A DNA stretch of 32,710 bases from Acaryochloridaceae cyanobacterium SU_2_1 (lineage in GTDB: Bacteria; Cyanobacteriota; Cyanobacteriia; Thermosynechococcales; Thermosynechococcaceae). Location of the stretch: contig JAAUUW010000014.1 in assembly GCA_012030735.1 (NCBI GenBank), forward strand, positions 1-32,710, read 5' to 3'. Made by a program: the position numbers and the translations under genes. Positions 1 to 6,700 of the stretch are shown here, one piece after another; position 1 is the stretch's first letter; the number at the start of each line of letters is the position of its first letter. The notes beneath the pieces are model-generated. The model was not told the DNA's origin and ran no database searches. It was given only the letters and a program-made list of their open reading frames with translations.

Positions 1-64
1 CGATGGCGATGGCTATGGCTATGGCTATGGCTATGGCGATGGCGCTGGCTATGGCGATGGCTGA
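1..64 (+). CDS. C-terminal end of Gly-Tyr/Gly-Asp dipeptide-repeat protein (gene cut by window edge)
   Basis: From base 2 the frame reads alternating GAT/TAT and GGC codons (DGDGYGYGYGYGDGAGYGDG) and stops with TGA at 62-64. It has no start in the window. The same codon pattern ends the window (32380-32710), so this is most likely the tail of that gene in a circular molecule. Joining the ends directly puts the two parts out of frame by one base (TACG+CGATGG); adding one G restores ...AYGDGDGYG.... The true repeat number is uncertain because assemblies often collapse or break in such repeats. Confidence 0.6.
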   Translation, partial: DGDGYGYGYGYGDGAGYGDG

Positions 65-94
65 TCTCAAAGCAGAAGTTAAAAATGGAGAAAA

Positions 95-280
95 ATGCAT
101 AAATTCGAACTTGGCGATCGCATCTATTGCTACGGGATCTTTGTGGGGCTTTACATAACGGTCATTGAGCGTACAGAGAAGGGATATATCTACGGATTAT
201 CCGACCATCCAGGAGATTGCCCTAGCTTCTGGCGATACGCCCACGAAATTCAGAGATCGGAGGTAGCCAATGCCAGTTGA
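95..280 (+). CDS. Small hypothetical protein, 61 aa
   Basis: ATG at 95 follows a GGAG motif (84-91 region, AATGGAGAAAA) at good spacing. The protein begins MHKFELGDRIYCYGIFVGLY and is rich in aromatic residues; its strand-like pattern (GDRIY, GLYITVIE, KGYIYGLS) suggests a small beta-barrel or SH3-like fold, but I do not recognise the family. It lies 30 bases after the dipeptide-repeat gene and its end overlaps the next start by 11 bases, so it belongs to the + strand early operon. Function unknown. Confidence 0.65.
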   Translation: MHKFELGDRIYCYGIFVGLYITVIERTEKGYIYGLSDHPGDCPSFWRYAHEIQRSEVANAS

Positions 281-575
281 AGACTTTGCCCATTTACCAG
301 CCAAGCCACCGCTATCTGAGTCCAATAGGCTCTCTAATGAAGCGGCAAATATCGTTAGGGCGCTGATCGAACTCATGACCCCATATGAGCGCTACTTTTG
401 CCATGATCTGGTTGATTTACTAAAAGAAACCAGGTATTCAAAGAACAATAATTGCAGCCTATCCCGCTGGGTAAGGCTGGCTAAAAGCAAGGGCCTAATC
501 CACAACGGATTGCGCATTAATATGAAGCAAGATCGTTCCCGGAAAAATATCTACTGGGTGGAGTTCGTCGAATGA
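270..575 (+). CDS. Hypothetical early protein, 101 aa
   Basis: The start overlaps the previous stop by 11 bases and the stop overlaps the next start (ATGA), so translation is probably coupled. The middle part (residues about 22-90: NEAANIVRALIELMTPYERY, then HDLVDLLKETRYSKN and SLSRWVRLAKSKGLIHNG) looks like a winged-helix fold: a helix, a helix-turn-helix and a wing ending in KNIYWVEFVE. A DNA-binding role is therefore inferred, not recognised from a named family. No membrane segment is seen. Confidence 0.6.
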   Translation: MPVEDFAHLPAKPPLSESNRLSNEAANIVRALIELMTPYERYFCHDLVDLLKETRYSKNNNCSLSRWVRLAKSKGLIHNGLRINMKQDRSRKNIYWVEFVE

Positions 576-823
576 ATTGGCTGGATCGCTGGCGGCAGAA
601 TCGCCTTAGAAAATACAGAGCCGATAAAATTTCATATCTATATCGGATCGAGGCCAGAGAAAATAATGCGATTTACCTGTGGCTCCTGGCGAATAATTGC
701 CCCTTCTGTGGGGGCCACCTTTTACTTCAGGTTCAGTTCGAAAGTAAAGATCTCGCACTACGCGAATTAAAGTGCCAGCACTGTAAAAATTTTCAGTTCA
801 CCGTCGAAAAAAAAGCACTGTAA
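572..823 (+). CDS. Small zinc-ribbon protein, 83 aa
   Basis: Starts in a 4-base ATGA overlap with the gene before it. It carries two CxxC knuckles, NCPFCGG (residues about 43-48) and KCQHCKN (about 69-74), spaced as in a zinc ribbon. The N-terminus is Arg/Lys-rich (WLDRWRQNRLRKYRADK) and could touch nucleic acid. Small zinc-ribbon proteins are common in phage early regions, but the exact family is not recognised. The next gene starts 6 bases downstream. Confidence 0.65.
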   Translation: MNWLDRWRQNRLRKYRADKISYLYRIEARENNAIYLWLLANNCPFCGGHLLLQVQFESKDLALRELKCQHCKNFQFTVEKKAL

Positions 824-829
824 ATACTG

Positions 830-1561
830 ATGGTTTACTATCCTCTTGAGAAAACAGAACTAGATGGGTTTAGCGAGCTATCCAAGATTGAGCTGCATCT
901 ACTCCTCTGGCTTAAAAGTCAGCATCCCTTTGGGAGCCAGATTCCCTTGGCTACACGATCCTTTGCTGAGCAGTTGCAATGCTCTGTGCGGTCTGTCCAG
1001 AGAGCGATAAGGCACCTCTGCGACCTGGCGTTGATTGCCAAAGAAGGGGCAATCATTATCCTGTCTCCAGCGCCGCTGATATCAACGCCAGCAGAAACAA
1101 GTCCACCGCTACTATCAGAATCGATGAAAACCGATAATAAGCCGCCGATCCCCCCCTGGCGGCAGACTCCTCAGTTGCTTGCGGGATTTATGGCCTACGT
1201 GCAAGGTTACCTGACCGCCGTGTGGCGGAAACACACGGGCAAAGTCGCCGGAGCTGGCGATGCTGAGAAATTTATCCACAAGAGAGAGGCCACCCCTAGC
1301 GGGCTAGAAGAACTCACCGGCCATTACTCAGATTATTTGGCCTCTACCAGGCCCAGGTCGCCCATCATCGAAGATCTTGATCTGCCCCCCACAATCCCGA
1401 AAAAACCAGAAAGTCTCGCCGAAACAGCCGCGAGGCTGACGGCCAAATTGCATTTGCCCTTTGTAAAGCGATCCGATATCGAGTCTGAGGTGGATAAGTT
1501 CGGGGGGCGATTGCTCCTCACAGACGCAGGAGTCGAGGTAACAAATGGAAGAGCAACTTAG
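830..1561 (+). CDS. Winged-helix DNA-binding protein, replication-initiator-like
   Basis: 243 aa. Residues about 16-75 contain KIELHLLLWLKSQHPFG, ATRSFAEQLQCSVRSVQRAI and a following hydrophobic wing: a clear winged helix-turn-helix like those at the N-terminus of cyanobacterial plasmid or phage replication proteins. The middle is Pro-rich (residues about 82-120) and probably a linker. The rest has helical stretches (SLAETAARLTAKLHLPF) but no motif I can name. It is the largest early protein, next to the integration module, so replication initiation or transcription control are both possible. No helicase or polymerase gene is seen in the window, which favours dependence on host replication. 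Confidence 0.6.
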   Translation: MVYYPLEKTELDGFSELSKIELHLLLWLKSQHPFGSQIPLATRSFAEQLQCSVRSVQRAIRHLCDLALIAKEGAIIILSPAPLISTPAETSPPLLSESMKTDNKPPIPPWRQTPQLLAGFMAYVQGYLTAVWRKHTGKVAGAGDAEKFIHKREATPSGLEELTGHYSDYLASTRPRSPIIEDLDLPPTIPKKPESLAETAARLTAKLHLPFVKRSDIESEVDKFGGRLLLTDAGVEVTNGRAT

Positions 1562-1602
1562 AGCGGATTTAATTTTAAGAAGAGCGAAATAAAGGAGGCA
1601 CC

Positions 1603-1716
1603 ATGCTTGCACTGAGTATTCGCCAGCCCTGGGCGAGCCTGATCCTGGCGTGGCAACTCGGGTTCTTCGATGTACCACTGACGATGGACCAGCTTGCGGC
1701 TGGCCCGACGGCATAG
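1603..1716 (+). pseudogene. Remnant of an ASCH-domain gene (37 codons)
   Basis: ATG at 1603 sits 6 bases behind a near-perfect ribosome site (AAAGGAGG, 1591-1598), the strongest in this region. The peptide MLALSIRQPWASLIL is the hallmark N-terminus of ASCH-domain proteins (PUA-like fold, modified nucleotide or RNA binding). The next expected residues (AG.KDIENR) are missing; after LILA the frame reads WQLGFFDVPLTMDQLAAGPTA and stops at 1714-1716. A typical ASCH protein is over 100 aa, so most of the domain has been deleted. The intact start signals suggest recent loss. It may still make a short peptide. Confidence 0.6.
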
Positions 1717-1741
1717 AGCAAGCAGTCCGAGCTAGATAAAC

Positions 1742-1978
1742 ATGACTGAATGGGTGAGCATTAAAGAGGCAATAGAACACCTAGGCGCTGGCTTTTCCAA
1801 AAGCTCAATCTTTCGGAAGATCCGCAGTGGAGAATTGAGTGAAGGGATTCATTTTGTCCGCATCAGCCCGAGGGTGATAAGAATAAATTGCAATGCCATT
1901 ACTGATGATTGGCCGCAATCAATTCCTCATATAAGCGGCGATAAGTCGCCTCTCCCCACCAGGCGCGATAGATCTTGA
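1742..1978 (+). CDS. Excisionase-like small helix-turn-helix protein
   Basis: 78 aa. The first ~58 residues (WVSIKEAIEHLG, SKSSIFRKIRSGELSEGIHF, SPRVIRINCNAI) match the layout of AlpA/excisionase-type winged helices: a short helix-turn-helix, the RSGEL turn, then a basic beta hairpin. Its 3' end overlaps the 3' end of the integrase by 80 bases in opposite orientation, an arrangement that allows antisense interference between the two. Position beside int and attP supports a recombination directionality factor. The last ~20 residues (PTRRDRS) lie entirely over integrase coding sequence and may be an accidental extension. Confidence 0.6.
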   Translation: MTEWVSIKEAIEHLGAGFSKSSIFRKIRSGELSEGIHFVRISPRVIRINCNAITDDWPQSIPHISGDKSPLPTRRDRS

Positions 1979-2999
1979 GCTGAACGGCCATCGAATGGCC
2001 CATCAGCTTTGCCGTGAGGTCGGCGGGAAATTGGTGTTCAAAGCACCGCCGCGCATAACAGTGGCGCAAATCATAGGGTTTGCAAAGGTTGTGCTTTGCA
2101 AACCACTTTGAGGTTTTGGTTCCTAGTAGGGAATTATCCCAATCAAAATGCTTCCCTGAGAGTCCCTGTAATTCGGGGAATTTGCGATCGCAAAGTTGCC
2201 AGCGATCGCACCACTGGGGATGCAATGGATACACAAACCGCTTCCCCGTCTTTGTGGGGTCCTCAACCCAAACCGTCGGCCACTCGGACAGGTTGAGGTG
2301 AAATACCTCATGGTTGCGCAGTCCATAAGCGGCCATCATTCCCGCCACCCACCGCCAGCCCAGACTAGCTATCCCATCAATCATCGTCTCGATCTCAGGA
2401 TCACTGGGCAAATCCCGTGGCTCCACGGATTTAGCGGAATAGTTGCCAGCTAGCGCCTTAATTCCCACTGTGGGCAGCTCAGCCATATTTGCCAACTTGG
2501 CAAGCACCATGGCCGCCCGTTGCCGTGCCCTGGTGTCTGGCTCAATCATCGCCAATACTTCAATCAACCCATCCACTGTCAGGGGCTGATTCGCTGCCAG
2601 CTTATTAAATACCTGGCGATATATTTTCCAGTTGTTTTGGGCACTAGCTGAGGTCCGCTTGCGTTTGCGCCAGTAATCCTGCTCGAAACGAGCAATCCAA
2701 TCACCTGCCGTCGTGGGGTTCAGGATTGGATCTGTTATCCAATTATTCCAATCAAACTCTTTTAATCGCACTGCTGCGCCAGCTCGGGCCAACATAAATT
2801 CAGCCTCCCGAATTCCGATCGGGGTTACCGGCTGCCGCAAGGCGAATCTTTGCTGATATGGCTGGCGTTGAGAAAGATGAGGCTTGGCTGGCAAGATGCC
2901 CCTGGCCCATAGCCAGCGACCCCGCCGCTCTAGTCGTAGCGGGTTTGCCACTTTTTTAAGCCGCGCATTTGTCGCGGCAATCAGGCGATCAGCATCCAT
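1899..2999 (-). CDS. int: Tyrosine recombinase (phage integrase)
   Basis: 366 aa. The C-terminal catalytic domain (residues about 190-366) shows the family residues in order: Arg228 in YGLRNHE, a Lys in PTKTGKR (250/253), Arg312 in KPYDLRHCYARR, His335 in LMGHSM and the nucleophile Tyr344 in LKIYRAWW. The first His of the usual HxxR box is replaced by Tyr309, a substitution seen in some members. The N-terminal part has an arm-binding-like basic region and a core-binding helical domain (residues about 80-175). It catalyses site-specific recombination between attP and a host attB, here expected to be a tRNA-Cys gene. It lies just downstream of a 65-aa gene, which begins next to attP; the two probably share a promoter inside the attP arm repeats. 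Confidence 0.93.
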   Translation of the reverse strand: MDADRLIAATNARLKKVANPLRLERRGRWLWARGILPAKPHLSQRQPYQQRFALRQPVTPIGIREAEFMLARAGAAVRLKEFDWNNWITDPILNPTTAGDWIARFEQDYWRKRKRTSASAQNNWKIYRQVFNKLAANQPLTVDGLIEVLAMIEPDTRARQRAAMVLAKLANMAELPTVGIKALAGNYSAKSVEPRDLPSDPEIETMIDGIASLGWRWVAGMMAAYGLRNHEVFHLNLSEWPTVWVEDPTKTGKRFVYPLHPQWCDRWQLCDRKFPELQGLSGKHFDWDNSLLGTKTSKWFAKHNLCKPYDLRHCYARRCFEHQFPADLTAKLMGHSMAVQLKIYRAWWGEATYRRLYEELIAANHQ

Positions 3000-3009
3000 T
3001 CATGCAAGG

Positions 3010-3207
3010 CTACCCACCGGGGAAGAGGGCTGCTCTCACTGCCGCATCTTTAGCCTCAAGTAGCTTCCTTAGCGATGCAGTCCTTTCTGGGCCTGCTTTA
3101 ATATTTGCGATCTCAAAAATGGCCAAATCCATAAAGGGCTTGGCTACCTCTTGCAAGCCCAGAGGCAGGTGCGAGAATTCAAACCATTTCAGCATCCGTT
3201 CTTCCAT
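3010..3207 (-). CDS. Small helical protein, possible Acb2/Tad1-type cyclic-nucleotide sponge
   Basis: 65 aa, 10 bases upstream of int on the same strand. The sequence has a short N-terminal segment (WFEFSHLPLGLQEV), a helix (AKPFMDLAIFEIANI), a turn with GPERT, and a strongly helical end LRKLLEAKDAAVRAAL. This 'helix, GPERT/PSADQT turn, LRK-LxEA helix' layout is a recurring small phage protein, and similar small phage hairpin proteins are the Acb2/Tad1 sponges that bind immune signalling nucleotides. I infer that link from pattern only; it is not a motif match I can verify. The start could also be Met5 (3195). Its own upstream region is the attP arm repeat, so expression may follow integrase occupancy. 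Confidence 0.5.
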   Translation of the reverse strand: MEERMLKWFEFSHLPLGLQEVAKPFMDLAIFEIANIKAGPERTASLRKLLEAKDAAVRAALFPGG

Positions 3208-3216
3208 ATCTGTAAA

Positions 3217-3259
3217 AAAAAATTGTGACTAAAATTGTGACTAGATTTTGGCAATATCT
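3217..3259 (+). repeat. attP left arm repeat
   Basis: AAAAAATTGTGACTAAAATT... ending TTTTGGCAATATCTG. The copy at 3436-3478 is the same except for one base (GCAATATCTG versus GCACTATCTG). The left copy is followed by an extra ATTCTATCTG before the shared ACACTATCG. It contains two TTGTGACTA units 12 bases apart, consistent with helically phased integrase contacts. Confidence 0.8.
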
Positions 3260-3292
3260 GATTCTATCTGACACTATCGACCAAATCCGAAG

Positions 3293-3308
3293 GCGACAAA
3301 AATGTCGC
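3293..3308. repeat. 16-base palindrome GCGACA-AAAA-TGTCGC (copy 1)
   Basis: Perfect 6-base inverted repeat with an AAAA centre, about 76 bases from the left arm repeat start. An identical 16-mer occurs at 3516-3531 at nearly the same distance (80 bases) from the right arm repeat. This suggests it is part of the duplicated arm unit, for example a site for an accessory or excision protein. Confidence 0.6.
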
Positions 3309-3372
3309 TGCATGGGTTTTTAGGACGGCGGCCTGGGAGTTTTAGGCCAAATCTAGTCACAGGGGGTAGGTG

Positions 3373-3414
3373 CCTGCAAAGCCTTTACCCCCAGTTCGAA
3401 TCTGGGTGCCGCCT
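3373..3414 (+). other. att core: 3' half of tRNA-Cys(GCA) gene
   Basis: The stretch starts in an anticodon-loop-like CTGCAAA (anticodon GCA), continues through GCCTTTACC, a perfect T-arm (CCCAG TTCGAAT CTGGG) and ends with acceptor strand TGCCGCC plus T. This matches the 3' half of cyanobacterial tRNA-Cys. The 5' half (acceptor GGCGGCA, D-arm) is absent, so it is not a working tRNA. Integration here would rebuild the host gene's 3' end, the usual strategy for integrases targeting tRNA genes. Confidence 0.82.
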
Positions 3415-3435
3415 TTACGTTTCAGCGATCGCTCA

Positions 3436-3478
3436 AAAAATTGTGACTAAAATTGTGACTAGATTTTGGCACTATCTG
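3436..3478 (+). repeat. attP right arm repeat
   Basis: Second copy of the arm repeat, 219 bases to the right of the first and on the other side of the tRNA-Cys core. Again it holds two TTGTGACTA units (3441 and 3453) 12 bases apart, the second followed by GATTTTGGC. Same orientation as the left arm. Confidence 0.8.
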
Positions 3479-3515
3479 ACACTATCGCCCACGCCAAATT
3501 TTGAGAGCTTGACCC

Positions 3516-3531
3516 GCGACAAAAATGTCGC
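3516..3531. repeat. 16-base palindrome GCGACA-AAAA-TGTCGC (copy 2)
   Basis: Exact second copy of the palindrome at 3293-3308. Its ends (GCGACA/TGTCGC) are also the ends of the larger inverted repeat at 3560-3595, so three related palindromes lie within 300 bases. Confidence 0.6.
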
Positions 3532-3559
3532 CCTACCCCTCATGCCAGAATCACAGGAT

Positions 3560-3595
3560 GCGACATCCCTGTCGCCGAAACGACAGGGATGTCGC
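3560..3595. repeat. Perfect 15-base inverted repeat (cruciform or hairpin)
   Basis: GCGACATCCCTGTCG, spacer CCGAAA, then its exact reverse complement CGACAGGGATGTCGC. There is no T-run on either side, so it is not a typical intrinsic terminator, although it lies 108 bases beyond the stop of the tape-measure gene. A protein-binding site, a cruciform or a 3'-end stabilising hairpin are all possible. The rest of 3596-3702 is AT-rich with no gene seen. Confidence 0.7.
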
Positions 3596-3702
3596 GATCG
3601 GGGGCTGAAACCCTCTCAGGCTATAGGCTGATTTTTAAATAGATCTAATAGATTTTTATTTAAAAGAGCAGGAAGGAAGATAAGAAAAAGTTTTGGATTT
3701 CC

Positions 3703-6700
3703 CTAAGAATTTCGCAGCACCGATCTCCGATACAGCTCGCCGGCCTCACGACCGATCTGGCTCTCCGATTTTCGGAAGGAATTTGCATCTGGGGTCATGA
3801 CGGTCATATTGATTTGGGGAGTGACCGACCTTCGACTCGAATTGCGATCCTCAAAATCCACCCGATTAAAACTTCGGGAAGGGCGACCTGATCGGTTCAA
3901 CTCCTCAAGCAAAGATGTGCCTAGATTGGCAACCGCCGCCGCTTGCAAAACAAACTCACCACCACTGACTAAACCCAAGCGATTGCTCACATAGCCACCC
4001 TCAGCAAAGCCACCAATCAGTCCGCCAACAATGCCGCCAGCGGATCCGCCAGCGCTGGCACCGCCACCAATTAATCCACCTAAGGCACCGCTGATCACAC
4101 CCATCAAACCCCGCAACCCTTGCTGGAAGAAAAATTGAGCAATTTGGCCAAATAAGTTGCTAAAAAAGCTCAAAACCGCGTCTCCTAGAGATTTAGTGCC
4201 TTCAAATACTTGCTTGAGATCGTTAAAAAAGCCCTGTAACGCTGAGCCAATTGCCTGGGCAATCACGTCACCCAGATTTTCGAACTGGCTGCTAATTTGG
4301 GTCAGCTCCAGGTCGTTCAGCTCCTTGGTTTTGTCAATCACCTGCTGAATCGCCAGCCGCTCTTCATTGCTACGCGCCGCTAACAGCCGCTCTTGCAACT
4401 GCGCCTGTTGCAACTCCTGTTGGGCGCGAGCAACGGCTAGGGCGTTTTCTTCACGAATTTCATTGCCCTCCAAGAACGGATCGGCTCGGTCTTCAATGGC
4501 TTTGGCTCGATATTCTGCAATTTGGGCATTGAGCTGTGCTAGCTCAATTTCTCGGTTAGCATTCTCCTGCCGTTGGGCATTGGCTTCACCCAGCGCGGCT
4601 TTCTGGGTCGCTTGCTGCTGTACGCCAATTACGGCCAGATAGGCCGCTTGCAGTGCCTCTAGTTGACGCTGTTCCCGCTCCGTCTCTAGCCCCAGCGCTT
4701 TTTTCGTTTCGATCAACTCCCAAACCGTGCGGATAGCTGCCACCACTTGATCTTTATAGGGGGCAAATTGCTCATTGAGCTGGCGGCTCAGTTGTGAGTC
4801 TCTAACCTCCTCAGTTAGATCACCGTAAGAAAGACGAAGCTGCTCCGTGTTGTCGATCGCATCTGCAACAGCTGCATCGGCTTCTATTACCAGGCCATCG
4901 ATTTTTGCTTGGTTCTCCGCCTGATCGATTTTGGCTTGAAGCTCAAGGGAAGCCTTGAGAAGTGTTGCTCGTTTCTGAAGAAAGGCTATTTCAGCAGAAA
5001 GGTCACGCGCATCAGAGCTTTCTCCAGATAGCTTGCGCTTGCGCTGTAGATCTAGATTCTCGATCCCTTGCTGAATTTCCAGCAGCTCTCGCTGAGCAGA
5101 TAACTCACGCTCAAGCTGTGTTCGCTTTTGGCCCCGCAGTCCCTTTGTCGGCCCCTCTGGCGTTTGAGCCGTTTCAAGGTCAAATTGTTCTAGTTTTTGC
5201 TGATCATCAAGTTCCCGATTTCTCAGCAAAAGCTGCTGCTGCTGCTGGCGCTGAGTGTCCGCCCTTTGGCGGGCCTCCTCTAGGATCCGCTGCCGTTCGG
5301 CTTGCTCTGCAAAAAATTGCTGATTCTGATCCTCGATCCCATACTGATCAGCCAGCCCAGCCTTGCCGCCTAAGAACTTCATCGCCGCTTGATAGTGCTC
5401 GCCGGACTTCAGACCTTTTGCGGCACTGGCCACACTGGTGCCAAAGGAATCTTGGCTGTGAATATTTACATGGGGGTTGCCACCTAGAACAGTCGCGTAT
5501 GCCTGCTCGATGGTCATTCCATTTTTGAAGCCCCGATCTTTGAAATACCGGACAACGGGACCCGACACTTGCTCCTCAAATGACTGTTTTGAGTTGGCAC
5601 CGTAGGCGGCCCGCTCGGCTGGGCCGAATTGGATTAGCCCCATATAGTTGCCACCCTCCCCACCGTAGATCGACGGGGAAAAACCAGATTCTTTACTGAT
5701 AATCGCGGCCAACCATTCGGGAGGCATCCCAATCTCTTTAGCAGCTCTAATCAATGCCTGTTGCTTTGAACCTAGCTTCGGTCCGGATCTCCTCTCAGCC
5801 GTTGGAATCTGGGCTGATCGGCTGGGCACAGATGGTCGTCTAGATGCAGCGGTCCCAGAGCCACTAACACGTCCGCTGGTGTCGCGGGTGCCATACAGTA
5901 GCTCATGCACCTCTTGGTAATTCAGCCAAGAGGTCTGAGCGCGATCTGCTACCAATCCAAAATGCAAATGGGGCACATTATTGGCAGTTCCCACCTCACC
6001 CAGTCGCTGCCCTGGCTGGATTCGCACTGGCTTGCCGTGATCCGTCCCCTTGCCGAGTAGATCTTCGGCAACGGAGATCATATGGGTGTAGTAGGCATAG
6101 GCAAGCGTTTTTCCGTATGCCTCAATTGGCTTATCTAGTTTTACCAGCACACTATGCGGGGGCTGGTATCCGGGGCGAGTTTTCGCCGCATCCTCCGTCC
6201 AACTCGTATGGCCCCGCTCTGCATAAACCAGGGTGCCCCCGGTGGCCGAGACAATCTCTGTCCCCTCTGGCACCAAGAAATCTAGGCCAGAATCTTCGGG
6301 ATATCCCCCACCATTGGAGCTGGTTGCCCCTGGGATGGGGCTAACCAAGCCATTTTCATTGCCTTGAGCGCTTCCTTTGCCGAACCGCTCCCTTAAATTA
6401 GTAATCCCTCGACTGCGCGCAAACTTATAAAGCTCATCGCGCGCCGCTGTATCGTAGGCATTATAGTACTCATCCCCTCGGACTAAGTTCGCCAAAAAGC
6501 CAACACTCTCTTGGGCCTTTTTGGCGATCGCTCCCTTTATTTCGGTAACCTGAGCAGGCGTTGCGCCCACCTCTCCTGCTAGCTCAGTGAATAGCTCAGG
6601 GGTCAGACGCTCATCAATGCGTGATCCTGCCGAGTTGGTGTTGTAATCAAAATTACCCGTGGCCTTAGCCAGCGCTTCGCCAGTGGAGGAGATCGCGGCT

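Larger units (their letters stand above)
3217..3486. other. attP: attP: tRNA-Cys core with flanking integrase arm-type repeats
   Basis: A core resembling the 3' half of a cyanobacterial tRNA-Cys(GCA) gene is bracketed by two copies of a ~43-base direct repeat (3217-3259 and 3436-3478). Within these the unit TTGTGACTA occurs twice per arm (3223, 3235; 3441, 3453), the second time extended to GATTTTGGC. A further inverted copy GCCAAATCTAGTCAC lies at 3346-3360 next to the core. This is the organisation expected for arm-type binding sites around a core, and int lies immediately to the left. Since only one copy of the core is seen and phage genes are on both sides, this is attP rather than attL or attR. 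Confidence 0.8.

Noticed and set aside
1328-1780. 150-codon open frame on the minus strand
   Set aside because: Antisense to the winged-helix gene and the ASCH remnant; Cys/Arg/Ser-rich sequence without domain pattern.
3361-3414. A complete tRNA-Cys gene
   Set aside because: Only the anticodon loop, T-arm and 3' acceptor strand are present; no matching 5' acceptor strand or D-arm upstream, so it is an attachment core.
3560-3595. Intrinsic terminator of the tail operon
   Set aside because: Strong stem but no T-run on either strand.
4962-5528. 188-codon open frame on the + strand
   Set aside because: It is antisense to the tape-measure gene, has low-complexity composition that mirrors the coiled-coil codons, and no family resemblance.
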